From Funneliformis mosseae (Eukaryota; Glomeromycota; Glomeromycetes; Glomerales; Glomeraceae): a stretch of DNA of 58,555 nt. Positions 46,733 to 58,501 of this stretch are shown here, piece by piece; positions within the stretch are counted from its first letter, which is position 1; each line of letters starts with the position of its first letter. A program made the translations under genes and the position numbers. Where the stretch lies: NCBI GenBank assembly GCA_910592005.1, contig CAJVPP010000040.1, positions 1 through 58,555 on the forward strand, given 5' to 3'. The notes below the pieces were generated by a model. That model ran no database searches. It had not been told where the DNA came from and saw nothing but the letters and a program-made list of their open reading frames with translations.

Positions 46733-47458
46733 TTAAGCAAAAAATAATAATAATGGTGTTGAAGAGTTACCAATAATAGTTGCAACCCAAAGGAGAATGC
46801 AAATAAATATAAAAAAGATATACCAAAATTTCCAAGTAGGTCTACCATCATGAATTAAAGGCAAATTCCAAATTTGCTCCAGACTGGTAAGTTGGGTAAA
46901 AGTCCTATCGATTGATGGGATCGAATGATCAACTTGACCTTTTTCCGTGGTATTTATTGGTGGTGATAACGTTCCATGTACAATCACGAAATTTGGTGAA
47001 TTAATGCTATTGTCCGTATGGATAGATTGATTTTGTTCGGAAACAATTTGTTGATTTGTTTGTTGAAGATTAATTTGTTGAGGGTTGACTTGCTGATGAT
47101 TGATATGTCGAAGGCTATTAGGATCAATTATTTGTTGATTAAAATTAATTTGTTGAGGATTAATTTGTGGATTGATTGGATTGATTTGTTGATTTTGTTG
47201 AGCTACTTGTGGTGGAATCACCGAGGATGTGTTATAAATTGGTGATTGACTTTCAAGAGGAACATTTCTGGAAGGATAATAATTATAATTATCAATGCTC
47301 AGCTGACTTGCTTGAAATATTTGATGTTCTTTAGATAAAGCTGGATTTCCATTCTGCGAATACATGTTTTGAAGAGGAATTTGTTGGTGAAATGATTGTG
47401 AAGGACTATTTTGTTGTTGAGGAATATTACCGTCTTGACCAACGTAATCGTTTTTCAT
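46733..47458 (-). CDS. Tandem paralogue of the membrane protein, C-terminally truncated
   Basis: Starts at the ATG at 47458. About 190 residues are very rich in Gln, Asn, Pro and Ile (repeats of QINPQ and HQQVNPQQ, prion-like in composition). They are followed by the same conserved block as the neighbour (TQLTSLEQIWNL then HDGRPTWKFW) and a transmembrane helix (YIFFIFICILLWVATII). The donor at 46770-46769 matches the neighbour's intron 1 in position and phase. Using the nearest acceptor (46689-46688) the protein would end three residues later at 46677, and unspliced it ends at 46733. Either way the Cys-rich tail of the paralogue is missing. Confidence 0.6.
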   Translation of the reverse strand: MKNDYVGQDGNIPQQQNSPSQSFHQQIPLQNMYSQNGNPALSKEHQIFQASQLSIDNYNYYPSRNVPLESQSPIYNTSSVIPPQVAQQNQQINPINPQINPQQINFNQQIIDPNSLRHINHQQVNPQQINLQQTNQQIVSEQNQSIHTDNSINSPNFVIVHGTLSPPINTTEKGQVDHSIPSIDRTFTQLTSLEQIWNLPLIHDGRPTWKFWYIFFIFICILLWVATIIGNSSTPLLLFFA

Positions 47459-48264
47459 CTTGCCAAATTCAACTTTTTTTTTTAATTAATTCAATAATTC
47501 AGCAGAAACAAATTTTTTTACCGGAAAATTGCTTGAATTCATCGAATTTATATGTTAAACGTAATTATTCTGAGTAATGAATCATACCTATCGAATGCTT
47601 TGTTCACGTCTTGCAATCACTTTATTAAGACAACAAATATTTATTAATTTCGAAAAAATGATTACCCTTTGTTTCAAATATTTTAATCTCTTATTAACCA
47701 AATAAAGAGATTTCTTGTTCTGAATATATTTTATCAATTGGGTTCATAATTAAATTTTTATTTTTGCTAACTGTTCCGCGGTAAAACTTTCTGGTATCCA
47801 AAGCTTTTATAATATCTCGCTTTGAAACAAACAATCTTTCAGCTGTAAGGCTTTTTTTAACTATTCAAAGTCACTATGGCTTAATCAATTGGGGAAGAAG
47901 AATTGTTGAGAAGATTCTTCAACAATTCGGCTTTTTTTATGTAGTATCAAGTGACATACATCTATGATCACTTCATCCTGCCATCAGCTTCAAATTGCAA
48001 ACGGCAACTGGATATCTCACTGAAGAGCTACTTCATTTTTATTTTATTATTTATTTTATTTTATTTTTATTTTTTATATTTATTTTTAATTTTTAATTCA
48101 TATTTATACATTCGATTGTGTTCATCCAAAATTTACTAGCGCCCCAAGATTTCTGGCCTAAATTAAATAGAGTTTGTTGGGATTAGATCTACCGATTTAT
48201 CTGATCAGTTTTTTTGTTTTTTTAAAAAAAAAAATATATATATATCGAAATACTTTTTTTAATT
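47459..48264. promoter_or_regulatory. Divergent intergenic region upstream of NOC3
   Basis: About 800 bp between the divergent start codons of the membrane-protein paralogue and NOC3. It contains a hairpin with perfect arms GAATTGTTGA and TCAACAATTC near 47900-47930. No coding exon was supported, although an unrecognised 5' UTR may be present. Confidence 0.4.
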
Positions 48265-51200
48265 ATGACCAACAAAACTAGTAGAAAAGTAAGAAACAAA
48301 TCTCTAAAGACTGAGCCAAAACTTTCGACGAAGCCTTTCAAAAATAAAACAAAAAATCTCAAGAAAGAACAGGTTTTTTTTTCTTTTGATTTCAATGCTT
48401 AAGTCCTAATAACATAGTATGATATTATTCTTATAGTTTTTTTTTTTTTTTTTGTAATATTTGTTTTTTTAGGTGAAGGTCTCAAAGATTTTACCAATTG
48501 TTAATGATATTAATGAAGATGAAATCGAATTGTCCGAACAAGATGTAGAATTTTTCAAAGAACACGATCAATTTACGAAATTTTTAAAAGATATTGATAA
48601 AGTTGCATTACACAAGTAAATTATCTAAATTTACTAAATAATTTATCCGTCGTTGATATATTAATCTCTAGGTTCTCTTTTTGATCTAGGAACGAAATCA
48701 TCAATATCAAAAAATCATCTGTTAAAGCCGTGAAAAATGATAAAACTGATCAAGATTCTTTACCGTCGTTGACTTCTTCCGATGAGGAAGGTGATGATGA
48801 AATGATAATAGTAGGAGATTTGAATCAAGAGAAAATGTATATTTCTTCAGATTCGGATATAGAACAAGAATATGAAAGGACTCCACGTCTTAATAAATCT
48901 TGGATACATAAAGAATCAACAAAGCTTCCAATTAAGTTGCCCGACGGAAAAATAAAACAAAAAGAAGTCGTAATATGTAAGCATTCATAATTAAATTCTC
49001 ATTATTTGCTTTTGGGAACTTAATTAATGTTACAAATCCCCTAAAAGGTGAAGAAGAGAGAACCCTTTCTATGAACGTTGATAAAAACGAACCTTCCATT
49101 AACGACATTGACGAACCGAACGACCTTGATACTAATGATAAAAAGTCACAGGTCTCAGAACCTATGTTAAGCATAAATATTCCACTTAAAGAATATATTA
49201 ATCAAAAGAAGGAACAATTGGCGGAAATAGCTCAACGTATAGTCGAAGATCCGGAGAATAATGTAATGAATGCGTTTGTTAATTCTTTTTTTTTTCGATT
49301 TGAAGTTGTAAACTAAAATGAATGTTTAATTCCCTAGATCGGACAACTAAAAGACTTACGTGAAATTGCTACTGATAAGAATTTAACTGTAAAAAAGTTG
49401 GCAATATTATCTCAGTTTGTGGTATATAAAGATATAATACCCGGGTACCGGATACGACAATTGACAGACAGAGAAAGACCGGCACAGGTGATTAAAATTT
49501 TCGCAAACTGTATTTTTTTTTTTTTGATAACAGCTTTTTTACCAAGTAAATTATTTATAAAATGTAAGGTTTCCAAAGAAGTTAAGAAAATAAGAAATTA
49601 TGAACAGGGCTTGTTGAGTAATTATCAAGCTTATTTGAAGTTTCTCGAAAGCGAATTAAGAGGTGTGAGTTTTTTTTTGCAATGTTATTCGCTATGAATT
49701 TATGATTGTTTTGGGTTTAAATTTTAAATTCTAAATTCATTTATTCTTGAAGTCGAGACAAAAAGAACCTTTAACTAAAGAGGAAGAGAAATCCGTTGCA
49801 GATGAAGCGTTACAATGCATGTGTGGCCTTTTAACTTCTGTTACTCATTTCAACTTTCGGTTGAATTTGATGACGGCAATTGTTACGAGAATGAGTACTC
49901 GCAAATTTACAAAGGTTTTTTTTTTTGTTTTAATTAAACATTATGGTATTACGCGTTCTTTCTTATTTACAAAACATTTTTATCGCGATAGATGACGGCC
50001 ATGTGTTGTGATGCTATAATTGAAGTATTTAAGAATGATGAATCTGGTGAAGCAAGCTTAGATGCTGTAAAATTAATCACAATGATGATTAAGTCTAAAA
50101 GTTATGTGGTTCATGAAGAGGTTCTTAATACTTTTTTACACCTTCGATTAAGAGACGAGCTTAATATAAAAAAATTACATGAAGATGAAGCTCATTCCAA
50201 TAAAAAAAGAAAATGGAAAAAAGAGCCTAAAAAACATTTGTCAAGAAAAATGAGAAAGTTGGAAAAGGAAAGAAAAGAGATTGAAAACGAGATGAAGGAA
50301 GCCGAGGCCGTTGTGGATTATGAAGAAAAAGAGAAAAGAGTTAGTGCCGAAAAAAAGAAAATGTTATAAGGATTTATTTTTTTTTAAAAAAAAAAAATAA
50401 CTGAAATAAGCATTATTTAAATTTTATTGATAGCATACAGAAACGTTGAAATTGGTGTTTATAACGTATTTTCGTATTTTAAAACATGCCAATAAATCAC
50501 CACTACTTCTTTCTGTATTGGAAGGGTTGTCCAAGTATGTTGGATAAATTTTTTTTTCTTTTTTTTTTTTTTGGTCGGTGGCAAATGATAAGAAATGGTT
50601 AAATTATCAATATTAAATTTCTTAAAGGTTCGCCCATCTTATCAACGTTGATTTCTTTAACGATTTGTTAGAATTGCTGAAAAGGATTATGGCTGATGAA
50701 ATCAAGGTGGAGGACTCAGATCCGGAAGACAGTAATACCAAAAGTTCTATATCTCGAATTAATACACGAAAAGGTTTATTATGTATAATAACTGCATTTC
50801 AGTTGCTTTCCGGTCAAGGTAATAACTTTATTTAATGAAAAGTCACACAAAGGAATTTCAGTAACCTCAATAATTTGTGATAGGGGAAGCTCTCAATATC
50901 GACCTGAAAGATTTTTATACACAAATGTATACAATTATAATGCCCCTTGCTTTGAATCCATACATGGAAAAAAGTGAACTTGAACAATTAAAAGCTGATG
51001 AGGGTAAAGTTAGCAATGCTACATATATAGCAACCGAACAAGAGTTGCTAATGAAAGGAATTGATTTTATACTTTTCAAGCGAAAACAGGTAATTTGTAT
51101 TTTCAAAGGTTATACTTTGCGATATTGATCCGGAAATAAACAAAACTAATTTGCTTTTATGATTAACAAATAGATTCCAACTGATAGATCGGCCGCATTT

Positions 51201-51663
51201 TTGAAACGATTATCAATTGCTTGTATGAATTGGCCAAGTAAAACAGTTCTGAAATGTTTAACCACGATGAAAAAAATGATTCAGGTGAAAAATATATATA
51301 TATATTTTTTATATTTACATATTTGTGGCATTCTTTTCTTAAAGGGAGAATTTCAATTGACTTTTTTACTTTAATAGAGACAATCACGATTAGATGCACT
51401 ATTATCATCAGATGATAGAGCTGTTAATGGAATTTATCGACCTGACTTAAATGACCCCGAATTATGTAATCCTTTTGCAACAAGTTTATGGGAATTGAAT
51501 TTATTACAGGTAACAAATAATATAATGTTTAATTTTTTTTACATAATAAAAAAAGTTTATTGACGCGTTTACTTTATTATAGAAACATTATGATCCCAAA
51601 ATTCGGACTGCAGCAGTTCAATTAGCAACTTTTGAATCAAATGTTGTAAAATCAGTTAATTAA
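48265..51663 (+). CDS. NOC3: Nucleolar complex protein Noc3
   Basis: Noc3 pairs with Noc2 in 60S pre-ribosome transport and, in yeast, also takes part in loading replication complexes. A multi-exon gene begins at the ATG at 48265 with a basic, NLS-like N-terminus ([16 protein letters not shown]), then an acidic Ser-rich region ([16 protein letters not shown]). The conserved NOC3p region includes [55 protein letters not shown] and [20 protein letters not shown]. The CBF/Mak21-type C-terminal domain has [36 protein letters not shown] and [14 protein letters not shown]. Within the Lys/Glu-rich helical region the best donor is GTTAGT at about 50339, which joins in phase to HTETLKLVF. Reading through that intron would stop at 50369. 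It is followed 155 bp later by TOF1 on the same strand. Confidence 0.92.
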
Positions 51664-51817
51664 GTTTGTCAAAGATTTCTTTAATTTATAAAATGAGATG
51701 CTTTCATTTCAGAAATCATAAAATAAGAGCGATTTCTACACGATTTTACTTTTAATATTTCAATAAATTAATTCTTTTGAAAAAACAAAATTTTTATTTG
51801 AATTACATTTCTTTTTC

Positions 51818-54364
51818 ATGGTAACCGAATTTACTGCGGAACACGTGATAGACGCGTTTCACTTGATGTTTAAATTTGTCAAATACATACGATTCGATAT
51901 CCCATTCTTTACAACCTACAAAAGAGAAATGAAAAGAACAGCTTCCAGTAGTTCCATTAGTAGTAATAAACAGATAGATAAAAGAGAGAAACTTTCCCGG
52001 TTACAACGCGTCAAAAATGAGAATGAAGTCTTGAATTCAACTATAAGCAGACATGCCAGTGCATTAGGAGAAATGGATGAGGTCTCTACGCGCGACAATA
52101 GTTCTTATATTTTTTTTATTCCCGGTTCAAATGTTATTTCGTCACTTCAAGAAATTAATAAGTTGATATATAAAGAAAGGGAGAGTCTCATAACCCTTTA
52201 TAAGCTAGAGTTTATAGAGTCACGACTGTTCCCTCTAGTACTTTTAAACAGTCGTCTTGAAGATTGTTCACAAAGGGAAATTTTACGATTATGCGGTAAA
52301 ATCAAAGGATAATTTCAATCTTTGGTTTAATTGAAATTGTATTATGAATTTAAAATTCTCTTTCTTTTTTAAAGTTGAGTTGTTGACTCGAATGACCAAA
52401 AATTACTCATCGGATAAGAATCACAAGGATTTGCCTTTTATGAAGATAAATTCCGCTTACAAGGAATTATTCGTATTAAATCCTTCAGTGATTCGTAACA
52501 TTCGTATTATGTTACAATGGCATTTGAATTTGGTTAATAGGGGTAACGAGGATAAGAAGTTTATTCATTTGCTGCTTCTAACGTGTCGTAATCTCCTAGC
52601 GATAAAAGATTCTCCTGGTTCTGGAAATCTTACTGTTAATGAAAAATTAAAGACTCATTTTGATTTGATCGTTCAATTTTACAATGAGAACCTGATTGAA
52701 CTCTTTACAACTATGGCAAGTGATAAAGATGACGTTCTTTGGCATACGCTTGTCTTTGAGATTTTCTACCATATTCTTGAGCATAATGGTCCCGAGGATC
52801 TATTTATAGATTCTAAAATGGTATATTAAATGCTTATGTTTAGATCACCGTCAATAGTTTCGATTTTTTTTTTTTTTAAAATTAATTATATGACTTATAG
52901 GAAGCATCATCTAAAGGGGTTAAACTAATGGAACAAGTGAAGAGTAGACAGGAAGAAATACGTAAAAAATTTTCTAAAGTTTGTCCAAAGATCTGGATGG
53001 ACACTAAAAAAGGTTATGAGAAACCTGTAGATATTCGACAAGCTTGGGAAGGTATTCCAAAATTTGGTTTGAGGGAAAAGGTTGATAATGAGCAAAGGAT
53101 TTTGGTAACATCTAATATTCCTTAATCTATATAATAATATTTTTTTTATAATCTAACTTTTGATTGTAATTATAAGGCCGAACCTGTTAATAAGAAAAAA
53201 CGCATCGCACTTGATGATCCAATTCGGAAATGCATTAAATTAACTTCACTAAAGATTATTAAAAGCAGCGCGTTTGAAGGTATTTATCTAACGCGAAATG
53301 ATAATAACCGATAACAACCAATAACATATACATTAAATGTCTTTATTATTTATCGTTTTGTTATAGTTCTCATCAGCACGATTCAGAAAGAAATGAATGC
53401 TAAAATTGACAAGCATGATATAAATAAACACATTAGTCATTATTTATATTTAGTTGATTATACTTTAAAATTTAGGATACGGTTGGTTTCAGAGAGCTCA
53501 TCATCTTTAAAAGATGAAGTCTTATTATCAAGTGTAAATGAGATATCTGATATTTCTCATGTGCGACCCGCCGTAACCATCGAAACGTTCGAATGGATGT
53601 TTTCTTTGTTAGTAAAACGCGAAGATAATGAGGTTTATATAAATTAAAATCAATCCTTTTTTATTTCCTTTTTTAAAAAACAAAATTAAATTCTTTTTTT
53701 TTTTTTTTTTTATTAGAGTTCGGGTCAAATTTTACAATACGCGTTCAAATGCTTAAAGAACATGTTGTCGACAATAAAACAAGTTACACTGAATGAGTCA
53801 AATCGTGAAACTGTTTTGTCTATATTAAAATACATTTATGACAACGAAAATTATGCGGACCGTATTCTTGATCTTCTTAAGGATATAGAAAGCCTTGCTT
53901 TCAAGGAACAAGAGGCATTGATTTCCGTTGTTCATTCATATTTAGAGGCGTTGGATCATTATGAAGGAGTGATACAAATGTTTAATAATGGGCTTCAAAA
54001 AAAGTTCGTCTCTGATGAGATCATAAATAATTATTGTAAGGTATTGGAGGGATATCGAAAATTAGATGATGAAGAACTCAAATGTATAGTAGAATTCTTC
54101 TATCGTATCTGGTATAAATATGATCTTGAAGGGATGTTCTATAAGATAACGATTATGTACCTTTTTAATCACATCTTGGATGATCTTGGATATCGTCGAG
54201 GGTTGACGTTGGCTCAACATGAACTAATGTCATTCATTTTAAATATTAGCAACAAGTTGTTGAATGAACTCCCAAAGAAACCTTTGTTATATGTTGAACT
54301 TTTTTATCCCAAGAATTCTGAAGATTGTCATTTATTACAACAAGGATATAATTTCGAGGGTTGA
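51818..54364 (+). CDS. TOF1: Replication fork protection protein Tof1/Swi1 (Timeless family)
   Basis: Timeless-family proteins stabilise paused forks together with Csm3/Tipin. The spliced reading shows the family pattern: NVISSLQEINKLIYKE, LPFMKINSAYKELFV, VIRNIRIMLQWHLNLVNRGN, LLLTCRNLLAIKD and VFEIFYHILEHNGPEDLF. After exons with KFGLREKVDNE it continues HISHYLYLVDYTLKFRIRL, LKNMLSTIKQV, LDLLKDIESLAFKEQEALIS and the C-terminal EGMFYKITIMYLFNHILDD with PLLYVELFYPKNSEDCH. It ends at 54364. The start may be the ATG at 51818 or the internal ATG at 51931. The upstream 38 residues look less conserved. Compared with animal Timeless the acidic C-terminal extension is short. At least six exons are needed. 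Confidence 0.88.
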
Positions 54365-54533
54365 AAGATGCAATAAAGTGCAGGTAATTTATTTCATTAA
54401 TTAGAATAGAATACTTTGAACAAAAAAAAAAAAAATTTGTAAATATTAATGCAAATGCCGTAATGTAAAATGATGAATTTGATACATAGCATATCCCATG
54501 TAATGAAGGAAAAAAAAAAAAAATAGTAAACAT

Positions 54534-55037
54534 TTAATTAGTAAATTCATCACCATCGCATTTAATTTTATCCGAATCAAAGGGTACTTTTTCTAGTTCA
54601 ACCTTCCATCCTTCACAAATCGCTGTAAAAACATTTGTATTTTACAAACAAATTATAGAACACATGATGAGTCAATTTAACATAATAAAGTAAGAAAATT
54701 AGACGAGTGTAGTATGTATACCTGATATAGCTTCATAATTCCTGGTCATTATTTCTAAATCTTGTAAGACTTGCTTTGTGAATATATCTACGCTTGTTAA
54801 ACTAGCACGAAGTGTACGAAGGGTACGTAATTCCTTTTGTGATAATAATGAGTGGAATTAAAATTTACGTGATTAATTAATTATCAATTTTTTTTTTACG
54901 ATAACGAATTGAAGAAATTGCACGCGTTTCTTTAATTAATGGACGATAATCATATTTTTTTTATGTATAATATCATATTGCACCTGAAATTCTGATTGAT
55001 CATTCCTGGAGCTTGATTGATTATTGTTGGAGGACAT
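54534..55037 (-). CDS. DAD2: DASH/Dam1 complex subunit, Dad2-like (84 aa)
   Basis: Three exons (55037-54984, 54833-54722, 54622-54534) join in phase to 84 aa. The pattern EFQELRTLRTLRASLTSVD, then DLEIMTRNYEAISAICEGWK fits Dad2: an N-terminal heptad helix with a Leu-rich start and the EA-x3-(V/I)-x2-W end motif. The DASH ring couples fungal kinetochores to microtubule plus ends. The family is short and weakly conserved, so other small DASH subunits are possible. It is divergent from PFD1 with about 200 bp between starts. Confidence 0.6.
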
Positions 55038-55239
55038 TTTGCGAAATTGATGGTCGTGAACAATTCAAATTATTTATGTGATGGGTCGCGGTGACTTCTG
55101 AAATTAAGATTGGTCACAACCCCAAATAATAAGGTACGTGCAACCTTCCAATTCCTGCCAACATTAAGGTAATTCGGGCTGAAATTTAATTAACGTTATT
55201 ATAAAAGTCGAATTTTTTTTTTTTTTTGAAAATATCAAA
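55038..55239. promoter_or_regulatory. Bidirectional promoter interval DAD2/PFD1
   Basis: The divergent start codons lie 202 bp apart. A poly-T run (55213-55227) lies directly before PFD1. No specific factor site was recognised. Confidence 0.5.
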
Positions 55240-55764
55240 ATGTCGCTTCCTGACGAAACCTTGCGCAAGGTAAATAATTCTGTTTTTCAATATTCGATTT
55301 TTGTTTCTCGTTATTTTTGTTTTTGTTTTTTAAATTCTTTACAATTGAATTTTATCGTTTAAAATAGGTTTTAAACGAACTTCAAAATAGACTTGCTGAA
55401 CATAAACGACAATTATCAAACGTTAAGGCTCAAATAACAGTAAAAGAACGTGAAAAACGTTTGGCTGAACTTACTAAAAAAGAATTATCCGCACTTGATA
55501 AAGATACTAAAACTTATAAATCTGTTGGAAAGGCGTGCGTATAATATACGTTTTATTATTTAATCTTTCAAAAAAAAAAAAAACCAACAAACAAAAATGT
55601 TCTAAATCAAATTTTTATAAAGGTTTATTAAAACTGACAAATCAGTTTTAGATAAAGAACAAGATGATAAAATTGCGAAAAATTCAAGTGATCTGGTCAC
55701 CTTGGATAACACTAAAAAATATTTAGAAAGAAATATTAACGATCTATTAAAAGATGTACATTAG
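55240..55764 (+). CDS. PFD1: Prefoldin subunit 1 (beta-type)
   Basis: Prefoldin is a hexameric co-chaperone that delivers actin and tubulin to the CCT chaperonin. Three exons (55240-55269, 55368-55534, 55623-55764) give 112 aa, the usual length. The two coiled-coil helices flank the beta hairpin: ELQNRLAEHKRQLSNVKAQI, AELTKKELSALDKDTKTYKS, VGKAFIKTDK, then LDNTKKYLERNINDLLKD. The YKSVGKAFI segment matches the YxxVGRMF motif of beta-type prefoldins. The second donor reads GTGCGT, a weak but in-phase site. Confidence 0.88.
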
Positions 55765-55893
55765 GAATTTATCCCTGGAATTCTTGTAAAACTCTCTGTT
55801 AATTTAGATTATTTGGGGAAAGAAAAATAAAATGAACGTAAACGTAAAATGAATTTATATTTTCGATCTTAAAAGCTTTTATTTTGAAAATTG

Positions 55894-56203
55894 TTATGCA
55901 ACTTTACAAATGTTACTTGCCTCCAAAGCAGCTTTAATATGTCTCTTTTCAATCATATTTTCTTTACTGGCTTCAGCCTCAGAGTTAGCCTCTTGAGCTA
56001 ATTTTTGAAGGAATATCATGCAATTAAGGTAGATCTAAATAAAATAACGCGTCAAATTATTGGAACAAATTGACAAACACGAAAAATATTTGCAATAGAC
56101 ATGAAAAATCTCGTACCAAGACATCAACATTCTTACTTAAAGCTTTAGATTGGTGAGTTTTTATGATTCTCTTGAGCGTTGAACGAGGATAAAGAGAAGG
56201 CAT
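55894..56203 (-). CDS. Inner kinetochore histone-fold protein CENP-W (fungal Wip1)
   Basis: Two exons (56203-56117, 56034-55894) give 75 aa. The sequence MPSLYPRSTLKRIIKTHQSK, then LIYLNCMIFLQKLAQEANSE and IEKRHIKAALEASNICKV has the histone-fold layout of CENP-W: a basic first helix, a central helix ending in LAQEA, and a short last helix. CENP-W dimerises with CENP-T to bind centromeric DNA. DNA polymerase epsilon histone-fold subunits are the main alternative, but the short length and the YPRSTLKRI start favour CENP-W. Divergent from RTC4, with about 207 bp between starts. Confidence 0.8.
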
Positions 56204-56410
56204 TTTGACAAAAAATTGTGATATGATTTGAATGAGATCAGACGTGCGTATTTAAATCTAAGTTTAGTCACGTGCTCATAAAAAAAAATCAACAAATTTT
56301 CTTTTTAAAGATAATTAATTAGCGGAAAACGAAAATAAATGCCAATTTTTATTGAGCTTATTTTATGTAATATACTTGACTTTTTTATACTTTTTTTTTC
56401 ACTAATAAAA
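56204..56410. promoter_or_regulatory. Bidirectional promoter interval CENP-W/RTC4
   Basis: 207 bp separate the divergent start codons. The RTC4 frame is open upstream, with an alternative ATG at 56339 that would add a hydrophobic 24-residue leader. I regard that as 5' UTR. Confidence 0.45.
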
Positions 56411-57737
56411 ATGCAAAAAAGGAATACGAAACTTGGAGGTAAAGAACCTCTTGTAAAAAATAAAAGGTTCCCAAAAGAAAACGAAATTGAACATACCGGT
56501 ACTTTTAAAAAAAGTACAAACGGTTTACATGGTGGCTCGTCAAAAGAACATTCTCCTTTCCAAAAAGTTTCTAATTATACACATACGCCACCAAGAAATA
56601 TTACATTTCCAATTAATAAATTACAAAAGAAATATATATTAAAGGAATTAACCAATAAATTCGAAAATTTGAACATGTCGGATCCTGATGATGATTATTT
56701 TATGGACATTTCACCTAATATTAAGAGGGATGTTATTATTATCGATGACGAACCCGAAACACTTAATAACCAAAATGATGAATTCCGTGCACCCTCACCT
56801 ACGAGGAATAAATATGCTAATTTACCGGAAATAGATTTATTATCTGATGATGAAACTTCGATACAAAGTAGTACTTCAAGGAGAAAAGGTGAAGGTGCAC
56901 TTTTACTGTGACGATGAGTTCTTTAAGGTTACAAATCATAAATAAAATTATGTCATTATAGGTTCTGCAGAACATAAACGTTGTCCGTTTTGTAACGAGG
57001 CTATTCCTCTTCCACTTCCGGAGCGTATCCGAGCTTATTTGATTAAAATAAATCCTTCAGCTCGAGATAAGTTATCTGACCAAACACAGAATATATCGCC
57101 ATCATCGTTCCTTCAACGCTCCTTAAATATAATAGACCAGTTTGAGTTTTGTCGTCTACATGATGCAGAATCCCACATTGTTCCAGAAGGTCTTAAGAAA
57201 AATTATCCAATTAAAATTGATTTTGAGAGACTTCCAAAACGGGTTAAGAACTTGGTTCCAGAATTGATGTTGATTATAAAGGGAAAAAGGAAGAGCTTGT
57301 ATAGGGATGTTGCATTATGTGCGTATCAGGAGTTTGGTAGGGCTCGAGCAAGGAAGCCAACTATTTTGATGGGAAGATTTCAAAAATTTCAAGTAAGGTT
57401 TTAATCATTATAATGTATAATTACTCTTAATTTAATGTTTTTATAAATTATATGATATACGTTTCAGCCTGGATATTATGGATCTAAAGGCGCCTCTATA
57501 ATATTTTCTTCACTCGTCTCTCTTTTTATGGATACAAATATTCTTACAATGGATATGACAAAACCGCAAGAACCTTTGGAATACCTCAATCAGGTACTTG
57601 TACCCGAAACTGCAATTCGGTTAATTTCTAGGGATCGTGGTGGTATTCCTTTAGAAGATGCAAGAAAGGTTATGGAAAGTAGTGTTGAATTTGGAATGTA
57701 TGTACATGATGTTGACGATGATCTTGACAATAAATGA
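56411..57737 (+). CDS. RTC4: RTC4-like protein (restriction of telomere capping 4 domain)
   Basis: Three exons (56411-56888, 56962-57392, 57468-57737) join in phase to 392 aa. The N-terminal half is low-complexity and basic/acidic (with SDPDDDYFMDISPNIKRD and a SUMO-interaction-like VIIIDDE). The conserved C-terminal RTC4 domain includes KRCPFCNEAIPLPLPERI, FEFCRLHDAESHIVPEGLK, YPIKIDFERLPKRV, GYYGSKGASII and LNQVLVPETAIRLISRDRGG. In yeast, Rtc4 was named for a telomere-capping suppressor screen, and its biochemical role is not established. The start is the ATG at 56411. The ATG at 56339 is possible but adds a hydrophobic leader atypical of the family. Confidence 0.85.
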
Positions 57738-57914
57738 TTGGTATTTTTACAGGTAAGTTTTATCGGTAAAATTAAATATAAGAAATTTTTTTTTTTGATT
57801 ATTTTAAATAAATTGTTGATTTATTCAGGTTTATATCTTACAAGAAGCCTCTTAAGATATGATATCATTAAGATTGGAATATTAAATTATTGATCCAATA
57901 AAGCAGTAAGGAAT

Positions 57915-57968
57915 GCTTTGAAAAAAAATCGAATGAATACAATAATCTTTACTGCTAAAATTTTTCTT
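57915..57968 (+). repeat. Left arm of a perfect 54-bp inverted repeat
   Basis: GCTTTGAAAAAAAATCGAAT and the following 34 bases recur exactly, inverted, at 58502-58555, the last bases of the window. The 533 bp between the arms have no coding sequence. Confidence 0.9.
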
Positions 57969-58501
57969 TTCATTGTAAATTAATTACGCTTAAGTAAAAT
58001 AAATCTAGCATTTGCATTCTTATAATAAACATCATTTGCTATATTGTTTTTAAAAATGTATTTTTTGGAAACCCTTTTTTTTTAATTGACAATATTTAAA
58101 CAAAAGATCATAATCTGAACGCTATATTATTAGTTTCAAATTCAAAAATGTATATGTTATGCGTCAGATGTCAGAGAATCGACTGGCCTAAATTACCAGT
58201 CCATTTTTTTAATGTCTAGCCAGCATTAAAACTCCCAAAAATTTCAAAAACATAATTTTTCAAAAACAAATTTTTATTTTACTTTATTATATTTTACAAT
58301 ATGACTCTCAATATTTTAAGTTCTTTTCTTACAAGACGTCCTAAACTTTCAAAAACTACAAGCCTACATTACTCTTGAGCTAGAAAAAAGAGACTTTGTT
58401 ATTGTAGCGTTCCTCTCATATAAAATTCTAGAAGTTTTTTTGGCTTGTTAGAAAATTAAATGAAGAATATATCAAAGCCTTTGCTTTGGAAAAAACTGCT
58501 C
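57969..58501. other. Interior of the terminal inverted repeat, no gene seen
   Basis: AT-rich sequence without a supported ORF. It holds a short inverted motif, GACTGG...CCAGTC, around 58171-58203. It may be the inside of a non-autonomous element. Confidence 0.4.

Noticed and set aside
46733..47458. Plus-strand ORF 47018-47245 as a separate gene
   Set aside because: It is antisense to the Gln/Asn-rich repeats of the minus-strand gene, and its Leu/Ile-rich translation is just the complement of CAA/AAT repeats.
50339..50369. NOC3 frame ending at 50369
   Set aside because: A GTTAGT donor upstream joins in phase to the conserved [14 protein letters not shown] exon, so the stop at 50369 is intronic.
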